A stretch of DNA of 64,000 nt from Gnetum montanum (Eukaryota; Streptophyta; Gnetopsida; Gnetales; Gnetaceae), in assembly GCA_015680685.1 (NCBI GenBank), contig MNCI01004147.1, positions 417,035 to 481,034 of the forward strand, in the 5' to 3' direction. Every line of letters starts with the position of its first letter. Position 1 is the stretch's first letter. The position numbers and the translations under genes were made by a program. Under the pieces are notes generated by a model. That model searched no databases. It was not told the origin of the DNA and saw nothing but the letters and a program-made list of their open reading frames with translations. Shown piece by piece: positions 22,377 to 35,341 of the stretch.

Positions 22377-22789
22377 CATTTTGCTTGCATACGCAGATTC
22401 CTGGCAGGCAACGGCCACATGTACAGCAAGTGCAGGGTGAGTCAACGAGATTTTTGTGGAAGAGAATTAGGAGTTCGGCGCCTTAGAAAGCAAAGTCTAA
22501 AAATGAAGCCCTGCTTTGCTAAAAAATTTGATTTTCAGCAGCGCTTCCGTTTGACTTTGTACTATTTTGCTCCCAGGATTGCTTTCTGCCCAAGCAAAGC
22601 CATGCTACCCACAACCGCCTCAGGGTTTCGTCACGGTTAGCTAATCGGCGGTCCAAACATTATTCCTTTTAATATTCTCATCTCTCTACTTGCAGTTTGT
22701 GTGATCTTTCTGGGGGACTTTTTTTTTCCTTGGAATTCTTTTTTTATTTTGGTAGAAATTGGGGGTTTTGCTAGGTATTGCTAGGGCAC

Positions 22790-22797
22790 TATATAAA
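22790..22797 (+). promoter_or_regulatory. TATA box of the SRO gene
   Basis: TATATAAA within CACTATATAAAATTC, about 610 nt before the start codon. Transcription would begin near 22825. The 5' leader (about 22825-23404) contains upstream ATGs and a TGTTTAG acceptor-like site just before 23385, so a 5'UTR intron is possible. Confidence 0.6.
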
Positions 22798-23404
22798 ATT
22801 CGGTTTGCACTTCTTCACTAATGCGGAGGGTGTTGTGCTCTTCTGCAGATTTTGAATTTTAGTTTTGAGGTTTCTCAGCGTTTGGAGGCGGGCGAGGAAG
22901 GAAGGAAGGAGGAGGAGCCGTGCCCTGCAGTAGGTTCTGAGTCTCGACCTTGCTTTGCTGCTGTGCTCCATGCATCAGTAGTAGATCCTGAATTTAATGC
23001 TGTTTTTTTGGATAAATTACTCTGCTTGAGTTTGGGGTTTACATGCATCTGCAACATTGGGATGTGGTTTTCTGATTTTAGTCTGCTGTGAGTTGTATTG
23101 CTCTGGGGTTGTTTTGTTTTTGAAATCACTGTACCTCTGGGGTTGTTCCTGAAATGATTTTAGCGGCAAGGAATTTGTCCTTTTGTTGAGAATACATAAC
23201 CCACCTGGGAAGCTTCTCTGCAAATAATTTTCCTGATTTGGAGAGGCAGAGGAATTTGGGGCTGTTCCTTTGTTCACGATTTGTGGGTTTTGATGTATGA
23301 TGCGTGCTGGGAATTCTTTGGGATTTTGATGGGTAAAGTTTCGGCTCTGGTGGGTAGATAAGTGTCTGTGGATTGCTCTGTTTAGGGTTGCGCTGGTGTC
23401 TATC

Positions 23405-26400
23405 ATGTGTAAGGGTCGTGCTTCTCGCCAGATTGCGAGAAGTATTGCTAGCAGAGCTTTTATGAAGAAAAAAGGCCGATTGTTTCTTTCGAAACTGAAT
23501 GTGTTGGGAAAACTGCACAAAAGATCTAGCAGTTGGAAGAACTCTAGGGCTGGATCAGGTTGCTCGGGATGTGAAGTTAGATGCTGCTCTGGCAAAGTAC
23601 TGCTGCAAAATTACAAGAATTTTGCCAAAAGTTCTGTGCCTGAAAGATTAATGTATTTTTGCAATGGTGTGTGGAATGATTACCCCCATAATGTGGCCGA
23701 TATAATGAAAAAGGCTTTTGCCAGAGGTCTTCCAACCATGGAAGTTAAATTTGATGGAATGATCTATCTGGTTGATTTTTTGAGGATGTTACAAGTGGAT
23801 TTGAAGGTGGGGATTCAAAGGTCGGTAGCTTGGATTGATAAGAACGGCAAATGTTTTTTCCCCAAGCTTATCATTGAGGAAGACAAAGAGGAAACTTCTA
23901 TAGAGAATGGTTCAAATGATTGTGAGTCTGATGATGTTAACATGATTGCTGGTCCTGAGTTACCAAGCAGTCCTGACCTAATTTCAGAGGCTTCCAAGAC
24001 TGATAGGTTTGGCCCATCCTCTTTCAATAGGTTTTCCTCAGATGGTGAAGTAACAATGGATGCCTGGGATTTACAGCAGAAAGTAGTACTGCAAAAAGCC
24101 CTATGTACAAAAGTTGAAGGGATGGAGATACCTGGTTGTTCAAAGGAACCCTCCGCTAGGCACCAATTGCCTTTGACTGATCAGACCTGTAAAACCATGT
24201 TAGACATGGACCTTGTTCATAAATTAGAGGTACCAGCCACTGGTCTTAGCGACTCATCTTGCAAATTTTCCGTTAGGACAACTGGCTCTCAAACATTTTC
24301 TAGAAATTTAGGCAGTTTTGGTGCGACTTCCCAGGAATACACTGTAGATGTTTCTTTGAGATTGGGTATTGGATCCATGACAACAGTTCCTAAAGATGTT
24401 ATTCTTGAATCTTTGGGTGACAAGCTTATTAAGTTAGAGGAACATAACCCTGAATACAAGGCTGTGGGTAGAAGCTTCGTCAGTGGGTTATGCAAGTTTG
24501 CATCTGGAACAAAAATATCTGGAATATACAAGAATCCTCATACGAGTGTAATGAGTCAGGCCCGCCTGCAAGCTTTTGATGCCCAAGTTCAGATCTTGAA
24601 TAGCTCCCGTGGTAATGCAAACGTTAAGCGTGCTTGGTACGGTGCGTCAAGAAAATCTGTATCTACAATTATATTGCATGGATTTGGTATGTCAGGTGCA
24701 AACAGTGTTAACAGTCATGGACCCTATGGCCATGGTGTACATCTTTCCCCTGAGGAATGCTCTTATATCAGGTATGCATTAAAGAAACATAGGGAAAAAG
24801 CTAGGGCTTTCTTGCATTTCTTATTCATGGTTCTCATATAATATAAGTACGTTTTTGATTTGGCTTTATAATTTTTGTATACTTGCAGTGCTGCTTTTTC
24901 TGATGTTGAAGAAAATGGTGAACAGTATGTAGTATTATGTAGAGTAATTCTAGGGAATGTGGAGGAAATTCCATTTCTTTCTAGTCAGTTTCATCCCACT
25001 TCTGATAAGTATGACTCTGGGGTTGATGATTTGTTAAACCCAAAACGCTATATTGTTTGGAGCACTCATATGAATACCCACATTATTCCTGAGTATATTT
25101 TGAGGTTTAAAGTGCCTCAACATGTTCATGGTAATGCTTGTATCTTTGTATGGCCTTTTCTTTCGAAGTCTTGATCATGGTTTTTACGTAAAATGATTTG
25201 GGTGTTTTAGAGACATTAAAATATAAATATATTTAGTTAGTTAAAGGCAATAAGGTTGGCTGATAATGGACTCTTTTTTTTTCAAGAATTCTGGGCTCGT
25301 GTAAGGCTGACTCAAAGCATTTGTTGTGCCCCTGAAGGTGTCAGCAACAACAATAAAGATGACTCTGAGGTGTTTTATAGTTTTTCTTTCTTCTAACGTT
25401 TTACACATATTTAGATTCTTTATATATTTTTTAGTTTCTTTGTTTTTTCCTTCCCTTTGTTTGGGATGGTTGCATGATTTTTGATTGGGCTCCAGTTCAA
25501 GTTTCAGCGTCCACCTGCACCTGCATCAAGTGAAAGCACTTGCAAGCAGCAAACTCCTGGAAGAGAATCAAACCCGATACGTTATTCAACACTTATGTCG
25601 TTTACAAAATTGTTTTCTGTGATAAGGAAGAAGCTTCCAGATGCTTACATGAATGCCTTAGAGCGTCTTTACGCTGATTTCAAGGTCCTAACTTGCTTTC
25701 TTATTTGAATTTTCTAGTATTAAACACTCATGGTACATGTTCGTGATAAGTGCCCTCTATGATCGACTATTCAGGGAGGGAAAATTGGAAAAGACGTCCT
25801 TATAAAGAAAGTAAGATTGATTGCTGGGGACAAGTTGCTAATAACAGCAATACAAAGCATTCAACGAGAGGTAACCCAAACATAGAAATTTTGCACAGTG
25901 AATTCTTCAGCATCTGGCATTTGATGTTGGAGTTATTATCACTTTATAAATGCAATTGTTGAGTTCCAGCCTTCAAAATTTATGTTCATGTTATTTGAGG
26001 TTAGCAAATAACTATTAAGCTTCATTAGAATATGCAAGCAATTTTTACATGGATTTCTACTTCTTCATGTTTATTTCAGGAGCACGTTTTTATTAGATAG
26101 TTCGTAATACAGCGAATTATGATGCTAGTGCTAGAAACTGTTTCTTAAAGTAAAATTAGCCATGCGTAACTCATCATCATCCATCTTGCATTCATCTCAT
26201 CAGTTCAGAGGGATTCATTTAGTAGACAAGCTTTTATGTGCTGTAGTTTTCCAACCTGAACGTGCCTAAGATAACTTTGAATCAGCTGGTTACTAGCAAG
26301 CCTCTGTAACCTACAAATCAGGGTTGTAAAGGCACCAATTTTTTGTTGTTGGATTTGGTTTTTAAATTCGGTTTGAATGAACCAAATGCATAGTTTAATT

Positions 26401-27434
26401 GATGAATTTTGCAGACAATAACTACAAATATGGAAAATGGAGTTGAGTGTCGCCTCCCTCGTTCTTTGGGAATGAATAGAAATAGCTCAAAAGAAAAAGG
26501 GATTCAGGTATTAATTTGTTTTCTTTAAAGGTTTATTGTTCTGAACAAGAAGTAGTAGGTTGGGTGTTGAGTCCTGCTACGCGTTGAAAATGTCTTTTTT
26601 ACAATTTTTTCTTTACCATAGACAGTGAGAATTCTTTTTAAAAAGTAGTTTTTAGTTATCAAGGTCAAAAACGCTGGGGATGCCTGCAGGTTGATATAAT
26701 AATAGAAAACGTTACCATAGTCCCAATTGCATTTTCCCGTTTTATCCTTATCCTAGCCTTGTCCCAAGAAAATGAAATACATTATAAGTACAACACTATC
26801 TCATTAAACTTACTTATAAAATGGTTAAAAAATGTTGTGTGTTAATAGAGGCTAGTCAATATGGTTTCTTTGTCTTGTTCAATTTCTGCCAGTGGAAAAG
26901 ATTTGTAGAATTCTTTGTTTGTGAAAAGCATAATGGTGTTTTCATGGTTTTCCATTGAGGAATTTTGTTTAACAAAATCCATGAAGTTTTAATGGTTTTC
27001 AAGACATAATTAAGCATGTTTAACAAAAAGCTGTAATAAAAAATTTGGAATATTTTTAAGATCCATCAATTTATGAAAAGTTTATTGTCTTTTTGGACCG
27101 CCTTCCCTCCTGTTTTTTGCTTTTTTCATTTCTTTCACTTCTGGGTTTTTGTCTCGACTTGTCAAGATGAGGAGCTCTGTTTCGAATCTGTTTTTTGACA
27201 TCATGTATTGTTGACCTATTTATAGAATCCTTTTAACGCAAGAAATATCTAGTTTCAATTCCATTTATATGATATAATATTTTCAATTATTAAATGCAGG
27301 GAAAAATTGTAAATTCCGGTAGCATAGCAGATAGTTTCACACATTCCCTGTTTCCTTCATGGAATTCGCGTGAAAGTAGCAGTTGCAGTCAAAAGGAGCA
27401 GTCCAATCAATTAGACCCTACAGAAGGAAAATAA
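23405..27434 (+). CDS. RCD1/SRO-family protein (WWE-PARP-like-RST), seven exons, 734 aa
   Basis: Exons: 23405-24771, 24889-25130, 25287-25369, 25496-25684, 25775-25870, 26415-26507, 27300-27434; all introns GT-AG and phases agree. Start chosen at the first ATG of the open frame (MCKGRASRQIARS), followed by a Lys/Arg-rich segment (residues 1-45) that may be a nuclear signal. WWE domain at about 78-155 (PERLMYF ... VAWIDKNGKCFFP). Ser/Thr-rich linker. PARP-like domain at about 340-545 (QARLQAFDAQVQIL, AWYGAS, GHGVHLSPEEC, YIVWSTHMNTHIIPEY). RST domain at about 590-660 (MSFTKLFSVIRKKLPD ... VRLIAGDKLL), which in this family binds transcription factors. The catalytic triad is not canonical (Tyr, His and non-Glu in place of His-Tyr-Glu), as known for SROs. 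Expected role: nuclear stress and hormone signalling scaffold. Somewhat longer than Arabidopsis RCD1 (about 590 aa). Confidence 0.93.
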
Positions 27435-28066
27435 ACTGCATCTCAATCACTTGTTCGCATAACTGAGGCGATTAGGTTGTCAAGCTGGTCGACCTTCCAG
27501 AACTGTGGATAGCAATCATTAACCAACCTTTCCTAAAAACTGTTAACTTCTGATCAAGGTGGAGATTTCAGCGGACATTTCCATCCTTAATGTTTTGCAT
27601 TTTGATTGCTACTTAGGTTTTCTTCGGCGTTGAAATGGCATTTTAAGACAATTATTTTGAGGTTGAAATTATATTTGCGTCCGTTTTCGTTTTTACTTTT
27701 CCAACGATATCTATCTTCGGACGTCAATTGCGTATAGCTTTTTACCTCTTCATTTTTTGGACGATTTTGCTTTTTTATAAATTGGAATTATATGTGCTGT
27801 CTTAGAAGTAATATTTGGAGACATGTAGACGCAGTATATTTAATTCACGTGAGTTTATAAAATAAAATTGATCATGTTTTAGCAGAGAGAATAGGCATGC
27901 ATTCCCACAACTATGATATGTAAAATATTCACCTAAGCATGATGTTGCTGCTCTTGGTCGCTGCAGTACAACAGATGTTTATGATCGTGTATTATTTCAA
28001 AGTAACACTTGCACATTTTGCCATCTTCATATTGTTACTCATTTCTTCATTTGCGCAATTGCTGAT

Positions 28067-28171
28067 TAGATATAAATTCTGGTAATTTAACCAAACTTGT
28101 TGAGGCTTACAAAGAAAGGGATCAAGTGAACGTAACACCACCGTTATCAAAGGCAGAAAAGGAGACCATCA
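28067..28171 (+). other. Orphan exon-like segment
   Basis: An open stretch after a GATTAG acceptor-like site, encoding INSGNLTKLVEAYKERDQVN and then VTPPLSKAEKETIR, ends at CATCAG/GTATAAC, a reasonable donor. Amino-acid composition looks like real protein, unlike its surroundings. No partner exons found nearby. It could be an alternative last-gene exon of the SRO transcript, a captured gene piece, or chance. Not recognised. Confidence 0.3.
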
Positions 28172-28611
28172 GGTATAACAAAGTTGTTCCTCGAATTGAA
28201 ATTTCAAGCTACGTACAGCTTTTTACATTTCACCATTAATCATGTTGACTATCTCGTAGTTTATTTGCACATTTGGCAATTTTGAAACCAAAAACAACAC
28301 ATTTTAATCCAAATGATGTTAAATGCTCATTTTGCTCATTAATATGCGCATTGGTAATTTATAAAATGTAATTTATTCTCTGGCAACGGTACCACAAAAT
28401 GTCATTTGTTTTCATAGAATCCAACCAATTTAGAACCAGGATTTCATAAATTTCAAGAAAAATTTTAAAAATTTATGATGATTGGAATTTTATTACTGGA
28501 ATAAAGCTTTTTAACCGCTTGATTTAAATTTAAAACTGGAAAAAACTTGAGCCATGAAGAAACAAAATAATAATGATTTTTCATAAATTATCGTAATCTT
28601 GTTTGATACAA

Positions 28612-28687
28612 TTTTTATATTTAAATCCACCTTAAACAATGCTCGTTTATTTTTATATTTAAATCCACCTTAAACAATGCACGTTTA
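28612..28687 (+). repeat. 38-bp tandem duplication
   Basis: Copies 28612-28649 and 28650-28687, unit beginning TTTTTATATTTAAATCCACC, one visible mismatch (GCTCG versus GCACG). Confidence 0.85.
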
Positions 28688-30746
28688 GTATCGTACTACT
28701 TAATTCATTAATTTTCAACAATAATCGTAATCTCAACAGTGACCATATAAAATATTAAACATCAAAACGAAAGGAACATCTTTTCTAATTGTTATAAATT
28801 ATACATGTATTAAGCTTATCTACCATCCCTCTCAAGAAAGAGTTCATGTTTCCGCCGTGTACCAAATTAATGTATCTAACAGAGTGCATGTAATAAATTC
28901 ATATAGTCTCTGATAATGATAATACAAGATAGTTATCTCACCCGCATAGCAAAATAAAAACTTCATTATTACAATGGATTTAACAACATACCTACAAAAT
29001 CAAACAGCAGAAACTGCCCTTAAGCAGCCTCGTTTGAAGAGGACAATGTCTCTGTGACAGTCACGTTTGGAATTAAGGAACATAGGTAAATTTCAACGTC
29101 GAGAAGTTGGTTAAGTTTTCAACTTGAGATGTTATAGTATATTGTCCCCATTAAGTGGTCTAAAATTTATTTTTATTTAATCTGGGCGCGCAGCCACACT
29201 TTTAAACGCTCATCGACCCAAGTATAAATGGTGAGCTAGAACGGCATGAAATTTTGCATTCCTCTCATGAACATAGCCTTCATCTTTGATGCCTTAAAAA
29301 TCCCATTTGCATATGTAGACTATTTTATTCTATAATAAGATCAATGCAAATCTGAAGAGATGACGAGGATCAGTAGATGAATGAAGAACTAGCCTTTTTA
29401 AACGGCTGCACCCAGGCTCACAAGCATATTTCCAACTTCAAAAACAATCTTACCACCACTCCAAAATAAAGGTCTCCATCGATGATAATTCCGAGAGAGC
29501 TTATCCTCCACAAGTATCTGTGCTTAGACTAAAACCCACATCTTTAAGCTTGTCCCTAGTTTTAGTCTAAAACGAAAACCATGCTTATAACCATGCGTTC
29601 TAAGAAAATTCAATAGTAATCAATAAGCCATCATCTTTGTAAACAGCATAGAATACTTTAGCAAAGTTATATTATTAAGAAAAATAATACTGTATAGACC
29701 AACAGTCCAAAGCTAATAATCGTTATCATTAAATACTACAGACGCACGTCTCCACTGTGTTCTGCGCATATTTCTATTGTCTTTATGTTATCTGCGAACG
29801 TACCGAGAAATACTTTCATAATTCACCGATGCCGATTCTTAGCACGCACACATTGTATCTCATTCAATAACATTAAGTTCAAAAGTACACATGGTGTTTA
29901 ATAAGGAAAAAATTCCTAGCCTTAAAAGACTGTCAATATGCTGAAGATATCTCATATGTTTTCAAATTTTTTATATATAGTACATATTATTTCTAAAGAT
30001 TTGATTGTACACCATTTGAAAGCATTTATAACTAGTAAACAATGTATTCTAACCGCCACACTCGATTAGAATTAATAAATAATAATACTGAAACTTCATA
30101 AAAGAATCAATTTCATCTATATTACAAAGTTACCTCTATAATAAAAGAAACAAGGCAGACATAAAAATGCAACGCTGACAGATATAGTATCGCGGTACAG
30201 TTAGACCAAATGTAATTTCGACCAAATGTAATTTCTCGGTAATGAAAAGGTATTTGTGTAAGAACCAGACGACTTACGAGACCGGGATTTCAATTCCAAG
30301 GCGATGACTCCAACAATTGTATTTTTCTGTTACCGTCGATGTTTCTTAATTTCAAAATAGAAAGCTTTCACAGCTACGTCTCGTAAACAATATTCGAGTA
30401 AAATATAAAATGGGAGCAACTAAACTGCAGTGGAGAAATAATATAAAAAGAAATTATGAATTGCAAAAACACACCGACAATCTTTAAACACGACAGGTTT
30501 AAGAACTAGGACTCTTGTACGAACATCCAACACAATAAGCAAATGACTTGCATTGACTCACACTTCACCTACTCTATGCCTCTATTAAACCTAGACTGAC
30601 GGAAATTCGGCGTTTCATTAAAAATTCGGTAATACTAATACTAAATTCACAAGCAATACTTTCAATATATCCAAAATAATCGATTCCAAAAACAAAGAAA
30701 TTGTTGGCGTAAGTAAATCTTTCATAAAAGCTCGAAATATATCGTT

Positions 30747-30930
30747 CAGTGTTTATCGTAATCAAAAACTGAACAATTAACAACAATATCGAAAACTATG
30801 ATCACTTTTCAGTGTATCGTAATAAAAAACAGAACAATTAACAACAATATCGAAAACTATGATCACTTTTCAGTGTGCATCGTAATAAAAAACAGAACAA
30901 TTAACAACATCGAAAACTATGATCACTTTT
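30747..30930 (+). repeat. Three tandem copies of a ~61-63-bp unit
   Basis: Copies start at 30747, 30810 and 30871 (CAGTGT...ATCGTAAT ... AACTATGATCACTTTT). The third lacks a few bases. Confidence 0.85.
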
Positions 30931-31424
30931 CACATATCAATAATATTTCATTAGCATAGACTTGCATACCTCAATTGCTTAAGCAGGAAGTCGTCTACAC
31001 TCAGCAGCATCCTTAAAACCTACAAATTTGGTAATGGACGGTCAAAGCATTATACCACCATTACCTTCCCTTCCAAACCGAATAAGCATTACCCTAAGTC
31101 CACTGCCAATCTCATTTGGATCACAGGTCAAAGTTCATATCGAAAACAAAAAACACTCATTAGGTAAGGTTATTCATTAAGGCATGCCAAAATTTAAACG
31201 CCATTGTTCCATAGGCAAAAGTTAGCTTCCTACATGGCAGATATAAACTCGAGGATACATGCTATGCCCGAATCAACTCTTTGCCCTAGGAATTGAAAAC
31301 AAAACATTGATTTTACAAGGGGAGAAAACGGCTCGGAGAATTTAACTACAGAATATTCAGGAATTTACACTTTGATTTTCAATTCAAAAACATTGATTTC
31401 ACAAGAAAAACAAACCATTTCATA

Positions 31425-31526
31425 CGATATTTTATCAGTTTAAAAGGTATGGTGTTCAGGAATACTATGTTTCCTCGATATTTTATTAGTTTAAAAGGTT
31501 TGGTGTTCAGGAATACTATGTTTCCT
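31425..31526 (+). repeat. 51-bp tandem duplication
   Basis: Copies 31425-31475 and 31476-31526, unit beginning CGATATTTTAT(C/T)AGTTTAA, two visible mismatches. Confidence 0.88.
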
Positions 31527-32615
31527 TCCACTTGATCAAATCATGAAGCATGAATGGATGAAATTATGAGAATTTAACCACAGAACATTAGGTAGTATAT
31601 TATTCAGATGTCATGCATTGTTCCAGAAAACATTTGTGCTTCTCCAACAAGTTCCACTATATCAGGTTTTTATGAATATTGATAGACAATGTATTCGTGC
31701 AGTTTTCATCCCATATCAGGTCCAGACACAAATATTTTGTGATACTTCTCTGTTCAAGATTTGAATATCTAACAATTCTTTCTAAGCTGGCAATGTGTAT
31801 TAACGGTATGATATAATTAGACACTGGCAGTAACAATTCTGTGGTGGCAATGTGTATAACGAAAAGCAAATTTTCAAAGACTACCAGTTTCAAGGTATTA
31901 ATGTTTTAATCAAGACAGGTGGAATTTCCATTCAGAAATCTTTGAAAGACATTAAAACCATCCTTAATACCATATTCAGTGCATATTCGACCAGGAACCT
32001 ACTCTTCTATAATTTAAGGAAAAAGCCATTTTCACTGAATCCTAACATCCAGGAAAATTTTTTAAAAAAAAACCATTGCCTAAGAGCAAGGCTGTCAACC
32101 ATAACAATTACAAATTTGCATAGTTCCAACATCTTCCTGAAATTTAAATAACTATGTTTCGATTCTCTGTTTGGTAATGTTCGGTCTCAATGATAAATGT
32201 GAACTGTGAAGTCTTTGAAGCCCTCATTAACCAAAAGAGTGTATTTTAACTGCTGATAACAACTGTTGTATCTTGAATGTAGTCGCTATTGTTCAGTCCT
32301 CAAAATAAATGTTTTTGTTTTGTACATATCATATCTGCAATGTTATTTTCCTCTCCTACTCCGATCTTCTTGGTCATCTGCTGTTAAGTAGTGATGAGAT
32401 TAAAAGTAAGCACCAAAATTTTTTTAAAAATCTCTGAAATGTTTCATAATAGAATTAAGCACAAAATATAAAAACAAAACTGAAATGTTTTGTGATAAAA
32501 TTTTAATTTGTTAAAAGCAGAAAACAAATACCCTATGGCACAAAAAGTGCAACATGCTGAGTTCATAAAAGCCCACAAATCCTAATAAACAGCATTACCT
32601 CCGAAGTTACAATGG

Positions 32616-35339
32616 TTAAGGAGAAGAAGATTGCCCACTCATAATGAAAGCCTGCAGAAGACTTTGTGCAGCTTTTGTTTGTTCCGGTGTTCCAGAGATT
32701 AAAACCATGACTTCAGACATTCCAGGAAGAGGGTCATGCATTGTCACCTTGGCACCAGAAATCTGATATCCCCATATTAAACATGAAACAATAGAGAAAT
32801 AAGGTATTTCAGGTTATAGAGAATATTCATTTATTCGTATCCTCGTTCAACAAACCTGACGAAGCTTGTCCAAGTTATCTCCATTATCACCGTAAATGGA
32901 ACCCACAACATGCAGTGGAACATGAACCTCAACTGTTGTATTTGTAACTACTGCAGATTGACTCGCGCTGCAAATAATACATCGATGTGACTCACATGAT
33001 TGCCTCAAGGATTAAACTAAACCATGGTAACGTCATCGTTAAAAGCCTTCCTCACCTAGCCAAACCGCTTCTTGAAGGAAATCCTCTTCCGTAATCTGGT
33101 AGGCTTCGTCCACTAGCACCAGTAATACCAGCACCCTGTCGAAAAAGCACAGTAACAAGCACAAATGATTATACAAACAAATATAAGTGCGCAACAGTCA
33201 AACTAGCTGGTATGAATGTGCTAAAACTTGGATTAGCCGTATGCAAAAACATGTACTGACCTGCATTGGCCATGGTCGTGGGGAAGTAACCGGTTTGTCA
33301 ATTTTGTGAGACATTTCAACCGGCCGATTCAGACTGTGGGGATAGGATGGGCGATCAACATGGGACAGACGTCCTGCAGGTTCAATGTCTTGTAACGGTG
33401 CCGGCCTCAGATGTGGATACAGTCTCGGAGGTGATGAAGGTTCAGGCCTTCCCCTATACGGAGGTAAGGAAGTTGCAACAGGGTGCAATGGGTCAGGAAA
33501 TGCACTTGCTCCTGCCGCTGGCAAGGGCTTTTCAGGATAAAGGTTGTTCATCAATCTTGTTGTTATCTGGATCAGAGCATCCTGCACTCCCTCGTTATCT
33601 CCAGTTACCTGCAATTAACCACAATGCAGTGAAAAGGGAAATCAATCACTCGACAACATCGTGCACACCAAATAACCAGAACTGGTCAAAGAAATACCTG
33701 AACTAGCTCATCGTTAGGTGAAGCGCATTTAGGGCAATTATCTTTGTTGAAAATTCGTATATCAGTTCTTGTTTGTCTTCTCATGTCTGATATAATTGAA
33801 CCACCTTTACCAAGCAAGCAGCCAACTTGATTGGCAGCGACTAGAAGTCTTGCGCTGCCAGCTTTATTCTTCTCAGGCTTGTCAGGAAACGGATTGGCAA
33901 TTCGGTTGTACACGCGAAGAAGGGCATTCTGTGCTGGAGAAAGAGGCGAAAGCCTACTCTCGGGGACCTAAATTTTACGATATTCAACACAATATAATCA
34001 GAATATATATCCTTATGAACGAATATTGCAAAGCAAAACAAAATAGAATAAACCAATCAAATATTCTTTTGTTCCCAACCAGATTATATTACTTACCAAG
34101 CTCCCTGTGATTACAACAACACGTTCATCCTCATCAGAAACAGCATCTGCAATCTTGATGTCTGCACCTGTATCCCTCTGAAGCCCCTTGATTATGGCTC
34201 CAGCCTTTCCTATTATGGCACCTACCTTGTCATTCGTGCACAGCAGCCTAAACTGAATCTCCTCTTGAACTGGTGGCCTTGCGCTGGGCGGAGCCTCACG
34301 CATGAGGGGAACTGGAGGCGCCTTGGGATGATAGTCAACGCTAGGAAATGAACCACCAAGAGACGGGTTTTTCCTAGAGTGGAACCCATCTGCAGGAGTA
34401 ATAGACGGTGAAATACCAGTGTAAGGACCATGCCTGCCTCCAATAATTTGATCCTGCTCCCGTGGAGGGTTTTTGAGAAGGCGTTCAGAGACGGCCAATA
34501 AAGCCTTTTTAACCGCGGAAACTTCCCCCATGATCTGGAAAACACATCCGATTGCGTATCATATATTGCTATAATTCTATTCTATATAGCCTAAACGGGC
34601 TACTTTCCCCAATTGAAGAAAACGAACATCTTACCTGAACAACCTCATCAGAAGGAAGGGCACACGCAGGGACTTGTTCTCTTGAAAGAATTCGAATCTG
34701 GGTACCTGTCTCGGTCCGAATTTCTTGAATAATCTTCCCACCCTTTCCCAACACACACCCGACCTGACTGGTGGGAACCAACAATCTTGAAACAATGGTA
34801 GGACCTTTTACACCTTCTTCTGCCTTGATATCTGTTTCACCTTCCAAAATTCTGTCCAACACTCGCAGCAGCGCTTCCTGTGCTGGAGCAATCGATGTCT
34901 GTTTAGCATTATCACACTCCTTTTCGTTGCTTTTTCCATCTTCTCCCTCGTCCTTTAAACCGCTCTGACCGTCTGCTGCTTTTTCCTCATTCTCTGTGGC
35001 ACCATCGACTGCTGCATCGTCGGTCTTACCTTTCTTTTTTTCCGATATAGGGGCCACAATAACAATAACCCTCTCTTCACATCCCAGCACACCTTCTTCA
35101 ATTCTGATCTTCGCCCCTGTTTCAGTCCTGATTTGTTTAATGATGCTTCCCTCCTTTCCAATAACCCCTCCGATTTTTGGAGCTACACAGAGCACTCGAA
35201 AAATGGTTTCATCAGGGCCAACACGAAGAGGGGGCGGAGTCGAACGCGTTGAGCCAGAGCTACGGAATTTCTTACGGCCGTTCGCCTCTGAATGTTCCCT
35301 CTCATTGCCTCGCTTGGAAGGAAAAAACGAACCATCCAT
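32616..35339 (-). CDS. Five-KH-domain RNA-binding protein (HEN4/RCF3 class), seven coding exons, 699 aa
   Basis: Exons, minus strand: 35339-34635, 34534-34097, 33967-33698, 33608-33261, 33135-33056, 32967-32856, 32762-32616; every intron is GT-AG and phases agree. Start is the ATG two bases after a 5'UTR acceptor (MDGSFFPSKRG). A basic N-terminus (GRKKFRSSGS) suggests nuclear location. KH1 at about 44-96 with loop GKEG, an acidic Lys/Glu linker at 100-165, KH2 at about 178-265 with GKGG, KH3 at about 328-405 with GKAG, KH4 at about 420-500 with GKGG, a Pro-rich linker, and KH5 at about 625-690 with GDNG. Two KH pairs plus a single C-terminal KH is the layout of plant HEN4/RCF3 proteins, which act in pre-mRNA and miRNA processing. 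Which member it is cannot be decided here. Exon junctions fall repeatedly after VVQ or LVQ in KH domains, as expected for duplicated KH units. Confidence 0.93.
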
Positions 35340-35341
35340 TT

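Larger units (their letters stand above)
27435..32615. other. 5.2-kb spacer between the two convergent genes
   Basis: Holds both 3'UTRs. No complete gene. It contains an exon-like segment (28067-28171) and three local tandem duplications (28612-28687, 30747-30930, 31425-31526). No transposon coding sequence recognised. 29.0-30.5 kb shows nothing I can interpret. Confidence 0.6.

Noticed and set aside
22419-22640. 73-codon frame upstream of the SRO gene
   Set aside because: No recognisable protein features; lies in promoter DNA and has no splice or start support.
23017-23595. Minus-strand open frame of 192 codons opposite the 5' end of the SRO gene
   Set aside because: Overlaps the SRO leader and first exon, composition matches an antisense shadow, no domain.
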